DNA from: a virus
IMG/VR virus record: IMGVR_UViG_3300028654_000001
Location: 186,001 to 250,000 of that record
Length of the DNA stretch: 64,000 bases
Reading direction: 5' to 3' (one strand)
Below the pieces are notes generated by a model, which worked only from the letters and a program-made list of their open reading frames with translations, was not told the DNA's origin and did not search any database. Both the position numbers and the translations under genes were made by a program. The number at the start of each line of letters is the position of its first letter. Position 1 is the stretch's first letter. This document shows positions 40,839 through 48,865 of this stretch, in pieces.

Positions 40839-41138
40839 GTGGCCCCAAGGAAGATCACTGACCTAACCCTTCTGAACTCACTCCTTGATGCCGGAAAGTC
40901 TAGGCTAACCCAAGGCGAACTCAAGGCCTTCTCATCCATGTTGGAAGGCCTTGAAGGAGGCCAGTTCGTTAACCTATCCAAGGGCCAGCGCGAGTGGGTT
41001 GAGAAAAAGTATTACGAACTCGGAATGGATCGGGCGTACCTCAGCCAGGCCCCACCTATCCGTAAACCAGTCATTAGGTTCAAGACCACCACACCTATTT
41101 GGGAACAACCTAAACAATTGAGACCGCCTGGTAGGTAA
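40839..41138 (+). CDS. small conserved phage protein
   Basis: 99 residues from GTG 40839, directly after the AAA stop, probably co-translated. LTQGELKAFSSMLEGLEGGQFVNLSKGQREWVEKKYYELGMD is a pattern I have seen in small phage proteins (LT..E..AF..ML..L......LS..QR.WVE..Y..L). Function unknown. Confidence 0.7.
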   Translation: MAPRKITDLTLLNSLLDAGKSRLTQGELKAFSSMLEGLEGGQFVNLSKGQREWVEKKYYELGMDRAYLSQAPPIRKPVIRFKTTTPIWEQPKQLRPPGR

Positions 41139-41142
41139 GCCC

Positions 41143-41718
41143 GTGGGTTGTTCACTCCTCTTTAGAAGAGCAATACTAGTTGAGGTAGCCCCTTGGTTAC
41201 ACAGTAGTTGCCAGCTTGTGGTTGCTTATGGCGGTGGTCAAATCACTGTCCATAGGTATGACCCCTACAGCATGATTGAAGAGGATTCCAGGATAGTAGG
41301 GAGATCTATCAACCTCCCTATTCGTCACTACTACTACGTTGACACTACAGAACAGGGGTACTACTTCTATGTTGACATTCAGGGTAACATACTCGAGTTC
41401 GATAACTCAACGTTTTTTGACTTAGCTCGAATGAGCAATGACCCAAGTCTAGGGTATGGTCACGAACCGATAATAGGAGTCCTTAGATCAAACCCTGTTA
41501 GGCCAACGAGGTTCGAGCGAATCCTTAGAGAGAATGAAATCTGGGAAGATTACCGCCCCACCCCAAAGCCAATCCAAGAAACCAGGAAAACTGAAGTCAC
41601 TGAAGCTGATCTAGCAGCTATCTTCAACAAGCCCCAAAAGTTGATTGCAGATGCTCCTAAACCCATGGACATTGATATCCTCAAGTGCATGGAAGAGGTA
41701 TTAGGTAAGACCTCTTAG
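41143..41718 (+). CDS. protein with internal TRFER motif
   Basis: 191 residues from GTG 41143. A beta-rich domain (RHYYYVDTTEQGYYFYVDIQGNILEF) is followed by RPTRFERILRENEIWEDY (about residues 121-138) and then a 50-residue tail containing VTEADLAAIFNKPQ. Here the motif is internal, so the free C-terminus is not needed. Confidence 0.68.
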   Translation: MGCSLLFRRAILVEVAPWLHSSCQLVVAYGGGQITVHRYDPYSMIEEDSRIVGRSINLPIRHYYYVDTTEQGYYFYVDIQGNILEFDNSTFFDLARMSNDPSLGYGHEPIIGVLRSNPVRPTRFERILRENEIWEDYRPTPKPIQETRKTEVTEADLAAIFNKPQKLIADAPKPMDIDILKCMEEVLGKTS

Positions 41719-41723
41719 GTGTA
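41718..41723 (+). promoter_or_regulatory. GGTGTA element
   Basis: Plus strand, 11 nt before the ATG at 41735, overlapping the previous TAG by one base. Confidence 0.45.
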
Positions 41724-41734
41724 ATGAGGGTGCT

Positions 41735-42670
41735 ATGTTGTTCAGATTAGATAACCCACGCTTCATTATGAATGCGCAGGAATTTCCTGCGAATGTGGTT
41801 TTCTATTGCCTGGCTTACCAGGATTGCACAGGAGATCTGATTGTAAACTACACTGAACCGTCTACCTCCAGACGAGTAACTGACTCTATTACTCCAACTA
41901 GGAGTCTTCCTATATTCCCTGGGATGACCGTTCACGAGTATGTAGCCCCCTTCACTGACTTACATGACAATCTAGGAAGGCGCGGATCCACTATCGGATT
42001 CAACTTCGTGGCTCGGAGTTCATTCAGGGCCGCGGGGGCTAATTACGGTGTCAGAACCCTGGACATCATAATGATCTTCCCTGTCATTGGCGGGGGGATC
42101 ATCAGAATTCAAGCTGGTGGACAGGATTGGGATGTAGCCAACCCAACGTTTGACCCTCATGCTCCAGTACCGGGTCTTAGCACCCGATATGACGGCTCTG
42201 GAAGAATGGACGAATATGTCAGTGGGCCAGCTGGTATCGACAATCGAAGAGTCCCAGACGATGTCATGATTAATGCATACCAGAGGTCCCACCGCGGGTA
42301 TGTAGGGAACACAGATGAGATTGAACGTCGAAGGACTGCACGGTTGGCCAACTTTGACCTACAAGAGGTCACCGAAGAGCAACGGATACAAGAGGCTCAG
42401 ACTCCTCCACAAGAAGCTGGACCGCGGATAGCCTTGTCAGCTACCGAGATTCGAAGACAGGAACGGCTAGCTCAGATTCAGGCCGCTGAAGCTCGACAAT
42501 TAGGTCAGTTAGCAAACCCACTGACACCGGCGGTATCCGGACTGATACTCGGGAATGAACCACGCCCACAACGTGAAGTTAATCTAGTCATGCCGGTAGA
42601 ACGAGCTCCTAAGGCTCCCCCAAAGACTAGGCTCGAGAGAGCTGCAGCCGATGATGAAGATGAAGATTGA
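41735..42670 (+). CDS. large TRLER-tagged protein
   Basis: 311 residues. Beta-rich N-terminal 150, then Gly/Arg-rich and helical Gln/Ala-rich segments, a Pro-rich linker, and PPKTRLERAAADDEDED at the end. Like 36714, it may be structural. Function unknown. Confidence 0.7.
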   Translation: MLFRLDNPRFIMNAQEFPANVVFYCLAYQDCTGDLIVNYTEPSTSRRVTDSITPTRSLPIFPGMTVHEYVAPFTDLHDNLGRRGSTIGFNFVARSSFRAAGANYGVRTLDIIMIFPVIGGGIIRIQAGGQDWDVANPTFDPHAPVPGLSTRYDGSGRMDEYVSGPAGIDNRRVPDDVMINAYQRSHRGYVGNTDEIERRRTARLANFDLQEVTEEQRIQEAQTPPQEAGPRIALSATEIRRQERLAQIQAAEARQLGQLANPLTPAVSGLILGNEPRPQREVNLVMPVERAPKAPPKTRLERAAADDEDED

Positions 42671-42721
42671 TTGAATTCCATATTCGTGTTATCTGATTCA
42701 GTCTTTCCGGTGGAGTGAAAA

Positions 42722-43240
42722 ATGAGACTTCCAAGAGGGTTGTACCCACTACTAGCTGAAATCAGGATCACCATCCGACACATCATCGGGGTCAGCTTAC
42801 GTAAGATCTCAGACCTTCTCTTGTACGACTTAGAAACACCTTCTAAAGTCAATACCCAGCCTGAGGTTACCGTAGACACCGCTCCTGCTGAGGCTGGACC
42901 ACCCCCGACAAGGGTCAGGGATAGGAGCGGGTATGATCCCATGAATCATGGGGCAGTACCCTCAGCTCTCTACGGTGCACTGACCATCCTACGCCGACAT
43001 GGTCATGAAACATGCCTAACCGTCAATCAAATCCTTGAGGAAATAGAGGCTACTGATTCAACTCTTCGCAAGGGTTTGAAGGTAATGGAGGAAAAAGGCG
43101 TTATGGGGCATCGAGGTGCCCCAGCAGAGTTCTATATTCTAGATGAAGAGAAGGCTACTGCCTACCTCCAAGAGTTCGAAGAGCGTGGTGTACCTCTTTT
43201 CTTAAAGGATCCCAGGGAAGAGAACCTGGGCCTGCACTAA
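42722..43240 (+). CDS. winged-helix-like protein
   Basis: 172 residues. ALYGALTILRRHGHETCLTVNQILEEIEATDSTLRKGLKVMEEKGVMGHRGAPAEFYIL (about 80-138) has the helix-helix-recognition helix-wing layout of a winged HTH. The N-terminus is basic. GTGGAG precedes the ATG. A possible transcription regulator. The internal PPTRVRDRS is only a weak look-alike of the tag. Confidence 0.65.
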   Translation: MRLPRGLYPLLAEIRITIRHIIGVSLRKISDLLLYDLETPSKVNTQPEVTVDTAPAEAGPPPTRVRDRSGYDPMNHGAVPSALYGALTILRRHGHETCLTVNQILEEIEATDSTLRKGLKVMEEKGVMGHRGAPAEFYILDEEKATAYLQEFEERGVPLFLKDPREENLGLH

Positions 43241-43245
43241 CTCTC

Positions 43246-43773
43246 TCAAGTCTGGTGAGGGTTTTCATCTTGGGTAACCCTCTCAAATATTGTAAAATGA
43301 ATCCTAGGGGCCTGTGGTCCCCTTAGGGTCAAAAGTTGATTAAGGCTTTCAGTTAGGTGGTTAATTCCATCTACTAGCCCTCTGCGCTCCTCATTATTAA
43401 CTATCAAACCCCTACGGATAACATCTTCAGCTTCTCTGAAAATGTTGACCGCCCTTAGGTTACTCTGCACTTCGATCACATTTCCGAGTAGGGCACTGTA
43501 GCTAGACCCAACATAAGCAGGAAGACACTCGATGTCACCTACACATTCTTTACACTCTTCATCACCCCTATTCTCAAAGTAATCAATGATTACTTGAGGG
43601 GTTGGAGCTTTCAAAGTCGAGTGGAAGTAGAGCTTCAAAAACTCGAATATTCTATAATCAGCCGGCCGATCCCACTCAATGTTTGAACTCAAAAGTTCCA
43701 GGATGTTCGCTATCAGGTCCTCTTGAGAGGGGCTCCCAAAGTCGATAACTGAACGGAGCGCTCTTCTTGGCAT
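43246..43773 (-). CDS. hypothetical protein
   Basis: 175 residues, helical, with CKECVGDIECLP in the middle (possible metal site). No family recognised. Start supported by GGTGTA 10 nt upstream. Confidence 0.65.
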   Translation of the reverse strand: MPRRALRSVIDFGSPSQEDLIANILELLSSNIEWDRPADYRIFEFLKLYFHSTLKAPTPQVIIDYFENRGDEECKECVGDIECLPAYVGSSYSALLGNVIEVQSNLRAVNIFREAEDVIRRGLIVNNEERRGLVDGINHLTESLNQLLTLRGPQAPRIHFTIFERVTQDENPHQT

Positions 43774-43782
43774 AGAAAAGTA

Positions 43783-44343
43783 CTACACCAAAAATGGAAA
43801 GCGTACTCTAGCTTGCACTAACTTACGATATAGAGCTTCTTTACCAGGCATTGAGAACGGTAGCGTGGTGAATATCTTGTCGTCACCAGAGTCACCACCC
43901 CACAGTACCATCTCGTATGCGGCCCATTCAAATGGTCCAACAGCCACTGACTCTATGGGCTCTTCTGCGTAAGCTAGACACACATGAGGCTTGTAAGTTG
44001 GGTACTTCTTAGAGTACCCAACTTTTGCTTTATCCAAAGAACTGCATAGATCCTCTTGAAAACTCATTAACTCTGAGCTAACAACAGATCCAATGATTGG
44101 AACACCCTCATCGCCTTTCGGAAAGCAGATAACCTCTTCAATGAGTAGTTGAATAGGTTTGGTGCGAGCTGCCACTTCATAGGCCACTACAATAGCTTTT
44201 GAGATGTGATCAATAGGAACTTTACTGCCCAAGTGTACGCAGGTTATGTGTTTTTCGTCCCGAGGTACGGGCTCTCCAGGAACCTGAATCTGGCTCAGGA
44301 GACGCGATACTTCGTGAGGAACTTTAATCCCGATGAAGGCCAT
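43783..44343 (-). CDS. 2'-5' RNA ligase / 2H phosphoesterase-like protein
   Basis: 186 residues. First HxT motif KHITCVHL (32-34), second YKPHVCLAY (about 124-132) where the usual Thr/Ser is Cys. The spacing and beta pattern fit the LigT/2H fold. Family members open cyclic phosphates on RNA ends or cleave 2'-5' bonds, including oligoadenylate signals. The altered second motif leaves activity uncertain. Divergent from pyrE. Confidence 0.78.
   Translation of the reverse strand: MAFIGIKVPHEVSRLLSQIQVPGEPVPRDEKHITCVHLGSKVPIDHISKAIVVAYEVAARTKPIQLLIEEVICFPKGDEGVPIIGSVVSSELMSFQEDLCSSLDKAKVGYSKKYPTYKPHVCLAYAEEPIESVAVGPFEWAAYEMVLWGGDSGDDKIFTTLPFSMPGKEALYRKLVQARVRFPFLV
43784..43789 (-). promoter_or_regulatory. 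GGTGTA element
   Basis: Minus strand, 10 nt before the ATG at 43773, overlapping the 3' end of the 2H gene. Confidence 0.45.
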
Positions 44344-44387
44344 TCACTACCTCAACTTGATAAGAGGAATTTCTCACTCTAACTTCA

Positions 44388-44393
44388 GGTGTA
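44388..44393 (+). promoter_or_regulatory. GGTGTA element
   Basis: Plus strand, 9 nt before the ATG of pyrE. Confidence 0.5.
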
Positions 44394-44402
44394 ATAAACG
44401 AC

Positions 44403-44951
44403 ATGTCAGAATCACAAGTAACTAAGATCCTTCAAAAACATTCAGTCTTACGAACAACCCCTGACAAGCCCTTCATACTAAAGTCTGGGAAGCAATCTCT
44501 TGTCTACGTCGACGTTAGAATCACTGCCCTCAGTCATGAAGGGATCTGGGTACTAGCCCCCTTCATCTATGAGTACGTAGTCCGGTTCCCAAACGTTGGT
44601 TTGGTAGCTGGTGTTGCCATTGGCGGATGCCCCTTGGCCACCGGAGTCTCAATGTACTCCTCCACTCGAGGACAGAACTTGAACGCGCTCTACGTGAGGC
44701 CTGAGGCCAAGGACCATGGAACCGGCAAGCTTGTCGAGGGATCCTTCAAACCCGGCGACGAGGTTATCCTTGTCGAGGATGTGGTCACCTCTGGAGGGTC
44801 CTCCGTGAAAGCTATCAAAGCACTTCAGGAAGCCGGACTTCAGGTCAAAGCGGTGGTGGCCGTTCTTGACAGAGAAGAGGGGGGCAGAGCTCTCATCGAA
44901 CCACTCTGTGAGTTTCACTCTCTTACAACTCTAATTCAATTAACGTCCTAA
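44403..44951 (+). CDS. pyrE: orotate phosphoribosyltransferase
   Basis: Joins orotate and PRPP to give OMP, the step before pyrF. 182 residues. FILKSGKQSLVYVDVR near the N-terminus, GLVAGVAIGGCPLATGVSMY and the PRPP loop VILVEDVVTSGGSSVKAI (about 121-138) are diagnostic. Length is slightly short of E. coli PyrE but complete by motif. Could be an adenine-type transferase, but the FxLxSG start favours orotate. Confidence 0.88.
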   Translation: MSESQVTKILQKHSVLRTTPDKPFILKSGKQSLVYVDVRITALSHEGIWVLAPFIYEYVVRFPNVGLVAGVAIGGCPLATGVSMYSSTRGQNLNALYVRPEAKDHGTGKLVEGSFKPGDEVILVEDVVTSGGSSVKAIKALQEAGLQVKAVVAVLDREEGGRALIEPLCEFHSLTTLIQLTS

Positions 44952-45093
44952 TGGATAACCTACCCTAGTGCACCAAGTAGCTAAACCTAGGGGGTCGCAC
45001 ACATTTTTTTAGGGCCGATACATGGAAAGTTAGGTACCGGCCCTAAAAATAGCTGAGAATCAGGGTCCTCAAACGTAGTACTTTTTGAGGCAC
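44952..45093. other. structured noncoding region
   Basis: 142 nt with no ORF. TTTTTAGGGCCG (45006-45017) pairs perfectly with CGGCCCTAAAAA (45038-45049) around a 20-nt loop. CCTCAAA and TTTGAGG (about 45067-45090) form a second hairpin just before ATG 45094, which could sequester the start region. Confidence 0.5.
45006..45049. repeat. perfect 12-bp inverted repeat
   Basis: The U-run precedes the stem on both strands and the A-run follows, opposite to an intrinsic terminator. It may be a leader structure, RNase site or protein-binding site. Confidence 0.6.
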
Positions 45094-45306
45094 ATGAGCT
45101 CAGAAAGTATCATAAGTTTCCGCGCAGTTAGACGAATAGCTAAGCTTTGGGGAGTCCCCCCTTACCGCGTGGATGTCAGAGTTGACCTGGCCAACTGTAG
45201 ATTGATGGCCACTCTCGATGGAAACCCTCCAGATCAAGAAAAGATATCTATATTAGAAAATGACGTCCTTGAATCCACTAGACAAATGAGAAAGTCGATG
45301 AACTAA
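45094..45306 (+). CDS. small hypothetical protein
   Basis: 70 residues from ATG 45094; an in-frame TTG at 45085 is possible. SFRAVRRIAKLWG at the N-terminus, then YRVDVRVDLANCRLMATLDG. It is loosely similar to the next protein. Its last base is shared with the next gene start. Confidence 0.6.
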   Translation: MSSESIISFRAVRRIAKLWGVPPYRVDVRVDLANCRLMATLDGNPPDQEKISILENDVLESTRQMRKSMN

Positions 45307-45566
45307 TGCCCACGAAACCCTCTAAGGCTTTTCGAGTAGAAACCCGAGTTGACACGTTCGATGCCTCTTACCAGACATTTCGAGTCAAGTTAGGTATCCG
45401 TAATGCAGCAATAGAAGCCCTCCGAGAAGCCGTAGGCCCTACTACGATAACACCAGTGCTCGGTGGGTTCGAGATAGTTTGCAGAGGGGTATTAGAGATG
45501 TCGGACGATAATGAAAACTCTTTCCTGGAAGCTGCGCGTAGAGTAGCCTCCAAGTTTAGAAGGTGA
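45306..45566 (+). CDS. small hypothetical protein
   Basis: 86 residues; the ATG overlaps the previous TAA. FRVETRVDTFDASYQTFRVKLG resembles the beta hairpin of 45094-45306, so the pair may be diverged duplicates. C-terminus FLEAARRVASKFRR is an amphipathic basic helix. Leads into coaD. Confidence 0.65.
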   Translation: MPTKPSKAFRVETRVDTFDASYQTFRVKLGIRNAAIEALREAVGPTTITPVLGGFEIVCRGVLEMSDDNENSFLEAARRVASKFRR

Positions 45567-45571
45567 GCACT

Positions 45572-46087
45572 ATGCCAGAAAAGTCTGCTGAACTGTTGGA
45601 ATTTGATCCACATATCGCGGTTTACGCTGGCAGTTTTGATCCACCTACCAATGGGCACCAAGATCTCATCCTTAGGGCTAGTCGTCAATTCAGTACAGTT
45701 TACGTAGGTATTGGCATAAATTCGGCGAAGAAACCCTTCTTCATACCAGGAGACCGCAAACGGCTCCTCGAGATACTTTGCTCAGGACTAAGCAATGTGA
45801 AGGTAGACCTCTTCAATGGACTCCTAGTCAAGTACTGCGAGCAAGTTCGAGCTGGCGTTATTATCCGCGGGTTCAGGTCAGTCTCAGACTTTGAGGCTGA
45901 GTTAGCCATTGCACATGTAAATGCCCAACAACAACCTAGAATCGAAACCTTCTTCTTAGCTGCTAAGCCTGAGCATACCTTCATCTCTTCCTCCGTAGTC
46001 CGTGAGCTGGATAGACATGACGGGAATCTCGAGTACTATGTTCACCCTGAAGTGGCTCAAGCCATGAGGAAGAAGGCTAGTGGGTAA
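45572..46087 (+). CDS. coaD: phosphopantetheine adenylyltransferase
   Basis: Transfers AMP to 4'-phosphopantetheine, the penultimate step of coenzyme A synthesis. 171 residues from ATG 45572, preceded by AAGGTGA. GSFDPPTNGH (20-29, nucleotide-binding TxGH), VYVGIGINSAKKPFF, VIIRGFRSVSDFEAELAIAHVN and FISSSVVREL (ISSS-x-VR) cover all PPAT motifs, and the length matches bacterial CoaD (about 160). A NadD-type role is less likely given RG-R-DFE-E. Rare in phages. Confidence 0.88.
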   Translation: MPEKSAELLEFDPHIAVYAGSFDPPTNGHQDLILRASRQFSTVYVGIGINSAKKPFFIPGDRKRLLEILCSGLSNVKVDLFNGLLVKYCEQVRAGVIIRGFRSVSDFEAELAIAHVNAQQQPRIETFFLAAKPEHTFISSSVVRELDRHDGNLEYYVHPEVAQAMRKKASG

Positions 46088-46382
46088 TAAGCCTCTGACT
46101 GAACGTGACTATGAGGTCCTTGGTGAACTCGTGCATCAGTCCAAGGACGGTGAGTGGTTGCGCCCAATGGATGTAGGTGGTTTTGACGGATCTCACCACT
46201 CAGCTACCCTGAACAATCTTGTCAGCCACGGTATGGCTGAACTAACGTGGTTCGGAAAACCTTGGCAGCCTCGCTTACACAAAAGGTACAGGGTAACCAA
46301 AAATGGAGAAGCTCTGTACCAAGAGTACAAGTTGAAGAAGCAAGCGGCTAGATCAGATCCTCTTCATCTAGTAAAGCGTTGA
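46080..46382 (+). CDS. winged-helix-like small protein
   Basis: 100 residues from GTG 46080, overlapping coaD by 8 nt. LTERDYEVLGELVHQSKDGEWLRPMDVGG...HSATLNNLVSHGMAELTW...RYRVTKNGEALYQEY has the layout of a winged HTH of the MarR/PadR type. May be a transcription factor, or a shortened regulatory domain. Convergent with 46348. Confidence 0.65.
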   Translation: MGNKPLTERDYEVLGELVHQSKDGEWLRPMDVGGFDGSHHSATLNNLVSHGMAELTWFGKPWQPRLHKRYRVTKNGEALYQEYKLKKQAARSDPLHLVKR

Positions 46383-46842
46383 TTCTATCAAAGCGAGTGG
46401 GTTGAACACTTGGGTTAACCCCATTAAATAGTGGGGTTTGGGTTCCTAGATTAGAGAAAACCCATCGAACTGGAGTACTCGGGTTTACCAGGATAGAGGT
46501 GCCAAATACGATGAAAGTAACCTCAAAGTTTACCCTCAGGATCTCTAGAACGAGATTGTCCCAACCTTTACCCTCTTTAATTATGGTAAAGTCAAAGGCA
46601 AAGGCGGTCCCTCTTTTTGAGTCTAGATATGAACGAGCCTCATACTCACCTGGTGCATAGATTCTAATCGGTTTTGATTCCTTGATACCACTTACGCGCC
46701 ACTTGCGGGTGGGGTTGCGATCAACCCTGACGATAGATGGAGTCCAGGTCGGTTCAGGCCCTCTCCCTAATATGATCTGTGGAGTGTTCCACTTGATCTT
46801 ATCAACCCAGACATCTGGACGGGATAGGTCAATTTGAATCAA
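46348..46842 (-). CDS. protein with C-terminal TRFDR tag
   Basis: 164 residues, beta-rich (VRWVFSNLG, FEVTFIVFGTSILV). It ends QPTRFDRINALLDEEDLI, a longer form with an acidic end. Its start overlaps the stop of 46839-47756 by 4 nt. Last gene of the leftward operon 49821-46348. Confidence 0.7.
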   Translation of the reverse strand: MIQIDLSRPDVWVDKIKWNTPQIILGRGPEPTWTPSIVRVDRNPTRKWRVSGIKESKPIRIYAPGEYEARSYLDSKRGTAFAFDFTIIKEGKGWDNLVLEILRVNFEVTFIVFGTSILVNPSTPVRWVFSNLGTQTPLFNGVNPSVQPTRFDRINALLDEEDLI

Positions 46843-47756
46843 GTGTGTCCCTTACCGGAGGGTTTGCTCCAGGCTGCACCCTTCTTGAATCGAACTAGCA
46901 ATCTTGGATGAACCTCCTTTAGCTGAGCTTTATCCTCATCCGAGCCACGCCAACCAAGGAGTAGATTCAGAGGGCATCCAATAGAAACCCAACGATCCAA
47001 AGCTAGGATTATTTCGTTGATCCCTTCTGCCTTATCTAGAGTCAGTTTTCCGATCTCACCGAGGAATAGGATGAATTCTTCTATGAGTTGGTTGTCCTTG
47101 GCTAGACTGAGAATGAACAACAGTAGATCCATCCGCTCGTTACTCTGGACGTCCCCCTTCACACCTGTCTTCAACTTAAAGCTAGTCGGGTCACTCAAAG
47201 TACCCTCAACCCATCGACCGAGTGCCTCAATATTCTCTTCTATTGAGGGTATTGACTGTCGCTCCTGAGCCTCAAATCTAATCTCCACGAGGGCCGTGTA
47301 AAATTCAGTCAGACGCGAGGATTTCCTTCCAACAAGGTCTTTGAGGTATGAGGTCAGTACTAGCTCTCTATGAGCCACTAGGCACCAAAGGAGGTCCCAT
47401 CCAAATGGGTTCATACTAGGATGCGGAGGTCGGAAAGACAAGGTGTTTCTCACACGAAACTTTGATGGAACTCGCATCTGACGGATACTGTTCAGCAGAT
47501 GTCCGACCGGATCTCCAGAACCCTGTAATCCAGGATCCCTTAGTAAGGTCTCACTCGGCAAACCTAGTTCTAAAGCCTCTACAGTTAGACTCGCGTTAGC
47601 ACCAGGGATCACCCTAAAGGTTTCCCTTGAGGTAGACTGAAGGTTGGTACCCCATTCAATCAAGCGATCTATTGTGTAAGATGGGTTTTTCAAGTACTTA
47701 GCCCGTTCCGGCTTTATCCGGATATCATCCCAGTACTCTTCGACTGAATGGGTCAT
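46839..47756 (-). CDS. hypothetical protein with EEYWD N-terminus
   Basis: 305 residues. The N-terminus SVEEYWDDIRIKPER parallels 47753 and 2299. Leu-rich helical body (DLLLFILSLAKDNQLIEEFILFLGEIGKL) and CPLNLLLGWRGSDEDKAQLKE near the end. Overlaps both neighbours by 4 nt. Function unknown. Confidence 0.7.
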   Translation of the reverse strand: MTHSVEEYWDDIRIKPERAKYLKNPSYTIDRLIEWGTNLQSTSRETFRVIPGANASLTVEALELGLPSETLLRDPGLQGSGDPVGHLLNSIRQMRVPSKFRVRNTLSFRPPHPSMNPFGWDLLWCLVAHRELVLTSYLKDLVGRKSSRLTEFYTALVEIRFEAQERQSIPSIEENIEALGRWVEGTLSDPTSFKLKTGVKGDVQSNERMDLLLFILSLAKDNQLIEEFILFLGEIGKLTLDKAEGINEIILALDRWVSIGCPLNLLLGWRGSDEDKAQLKEVHPRLLVRFKKGAAWSKPSGKGHT

Positions 47757-48361
47757 ATCGTGAATAACTCTCTCAATCGAAAACTAATGGGGCCGTCGTT
47801 CCTGTGTCTATCAAGCTGGAATGAGATGATTAACTTTCCATCTGAGTCTCTCTCTAAAACATAATCATGGTCTAGGTCGCTGTCTCGATACAGAGCCTCA
47901 AGAGTCAACAACGCTTGCAGACCTGTCCCTCTACTTCCGTTACTTTCGATCAGCCGTGCAAGGATCCTATCAATAATTGACCTAGGTAGAGCTCGAAGGA
48001 ACTCCTTCACCTCAACAGCTGGCATCGAAGGAACCTCAAGAAATAGCTGAATCAGTACACTCGAGTCCTTCTTCCGTTGTTCCACCATCAAAGTCTTCAG
48101 TAACTCGCGGGAGAACTCGGTCAGGATCTGCGTGAGATAGTAGACGAAGTTACCCCTTGAGTTGGGGTCTGGGGCTAGGTGATCAAGTGCCTGGTTGCAC
48201 TTGGTGTACATAGTACTCGGAAACTTAACCACCATCTCTGCGATGGCATCACTGATCACTGACTCTGGTCCGCTATCCTCCTCTATGGGTTTGACTTGGA
48301 TTCGTTCAAGTCGAATAGCATCCCAAAACTCTTCTATCTCCTCTATGTTTTGAACCGGCAT
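47753..48361 (-). CDS. hypothetical protein with EEFWD N-terminus
   Basis: 202 residues. The N-terminus NIEEIEEFWDAIRLERIQVKP is followed by an all-helical Leu-rich body with several LL and ALDHLA-type repeats, somewhat HEAT-like. Same N-terminal motif as 46839 and 2299. Function unknown. Confidence 0.7.
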   Translation of the reverse strand: MPVQNIEEIEEFWDAIRLERIQVKPIEEDSGPESVISDAIAEMVVKFPSTMYTKCNQALDHLAPDPNSRGNFVYYLTQILTEFSRELLKTLMVEQRKKDSSVLIQLFLEVPSMPAVEVKEFLRALPRSIIDRILARLIESNGSRGTGLQALLTLEALYRDSDLDHDYVLERDSDGKLIISFQLDRHRNDGPISFRLRELFTI

Positions 48362-48362
48362 C

Positions 48363-48818
48363 TCAAGTTAGCCCCTTACTCAACCATTCAGGGAGTGGGT
48401 CTTGAGATGAGTAACCGATCGCCACCCACCTATTCGGTTCTGGTATGGAAAATATATGGTTCACTCGAGTTTCTGGCAAGTGAAGTGACTCAAGTAACTT
48501 TCTGGCAATGATACTGGACTTCTTTCGGCTATCCAGATTAGGTAGCTTCTTCACACATCCTGTGAAGTTCTTAGCCATCAGATGAACTCTCTCAATTACT
48601 GCTTTACGTAGATCTTTAGGTACGATCACATGTACTCGATTACAAGAACCGTTATCAGCTACACGTGAGATAGCTAGGATGAGGGTTGCATCAATACTCT
48701 CTGGATCATTCTCCTTCGAGGATACACCATGGGTTTTTGGATTCTGATACAGAGACGTCTGTAACTCTGTTACAACAGGGCCTACAAACAGCTGGTGCAA
48801 CTTCAGTGGTGTCATCAT
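48363..48818 (-). CDS. hypothetical protein
   Basis: 151 residues, starting MMTPLKLHQLFVGPVV. The middle has VHVIVPKDLRKAVIERVHLMAKNF and a basic LDSRKKSSIIARKLL. No recognised family. 1-nt gap to the downstream gene at 48361. Confidence 0.65.
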   Translation of the reverse strand: MMTPLKLHQLFVGPVVTELQTSLYQNPKTHGVSSKENDPESIDATLILAISRVADNGSCNRVHVIVPKDLRKAVIERVHLMAKNFTGCVKKLPNLDSRKKSSIIARKLLESLHLPETRVNHIFSIPEPNRWVAIGYSSQDPLPEWLSKGLT

Positions 48819-48865
48819 GCTCCCAAAGGGGATACACCAGAGACCGTCTAAGGCATCGACTTGTG

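Noticed and set aside
40724-40981. Poly-Ser ORF on the minus strand
   Set aside because: It is the antisense of the Asp/Glu-rich tail of the AAA ATPase at 39654.
42722-43240. PPTRVRDRS as a TRFER tag
   Set aside because: It lacks the Phe/Leu and the Glu/Asp-Arg core; only the PTR is shared.
45006-45049. Intrinsic terminator after pyrE
   Set aside because: U-run precedes rather than follows the GC stem on both strands, so it does not fit intrinsic termination.
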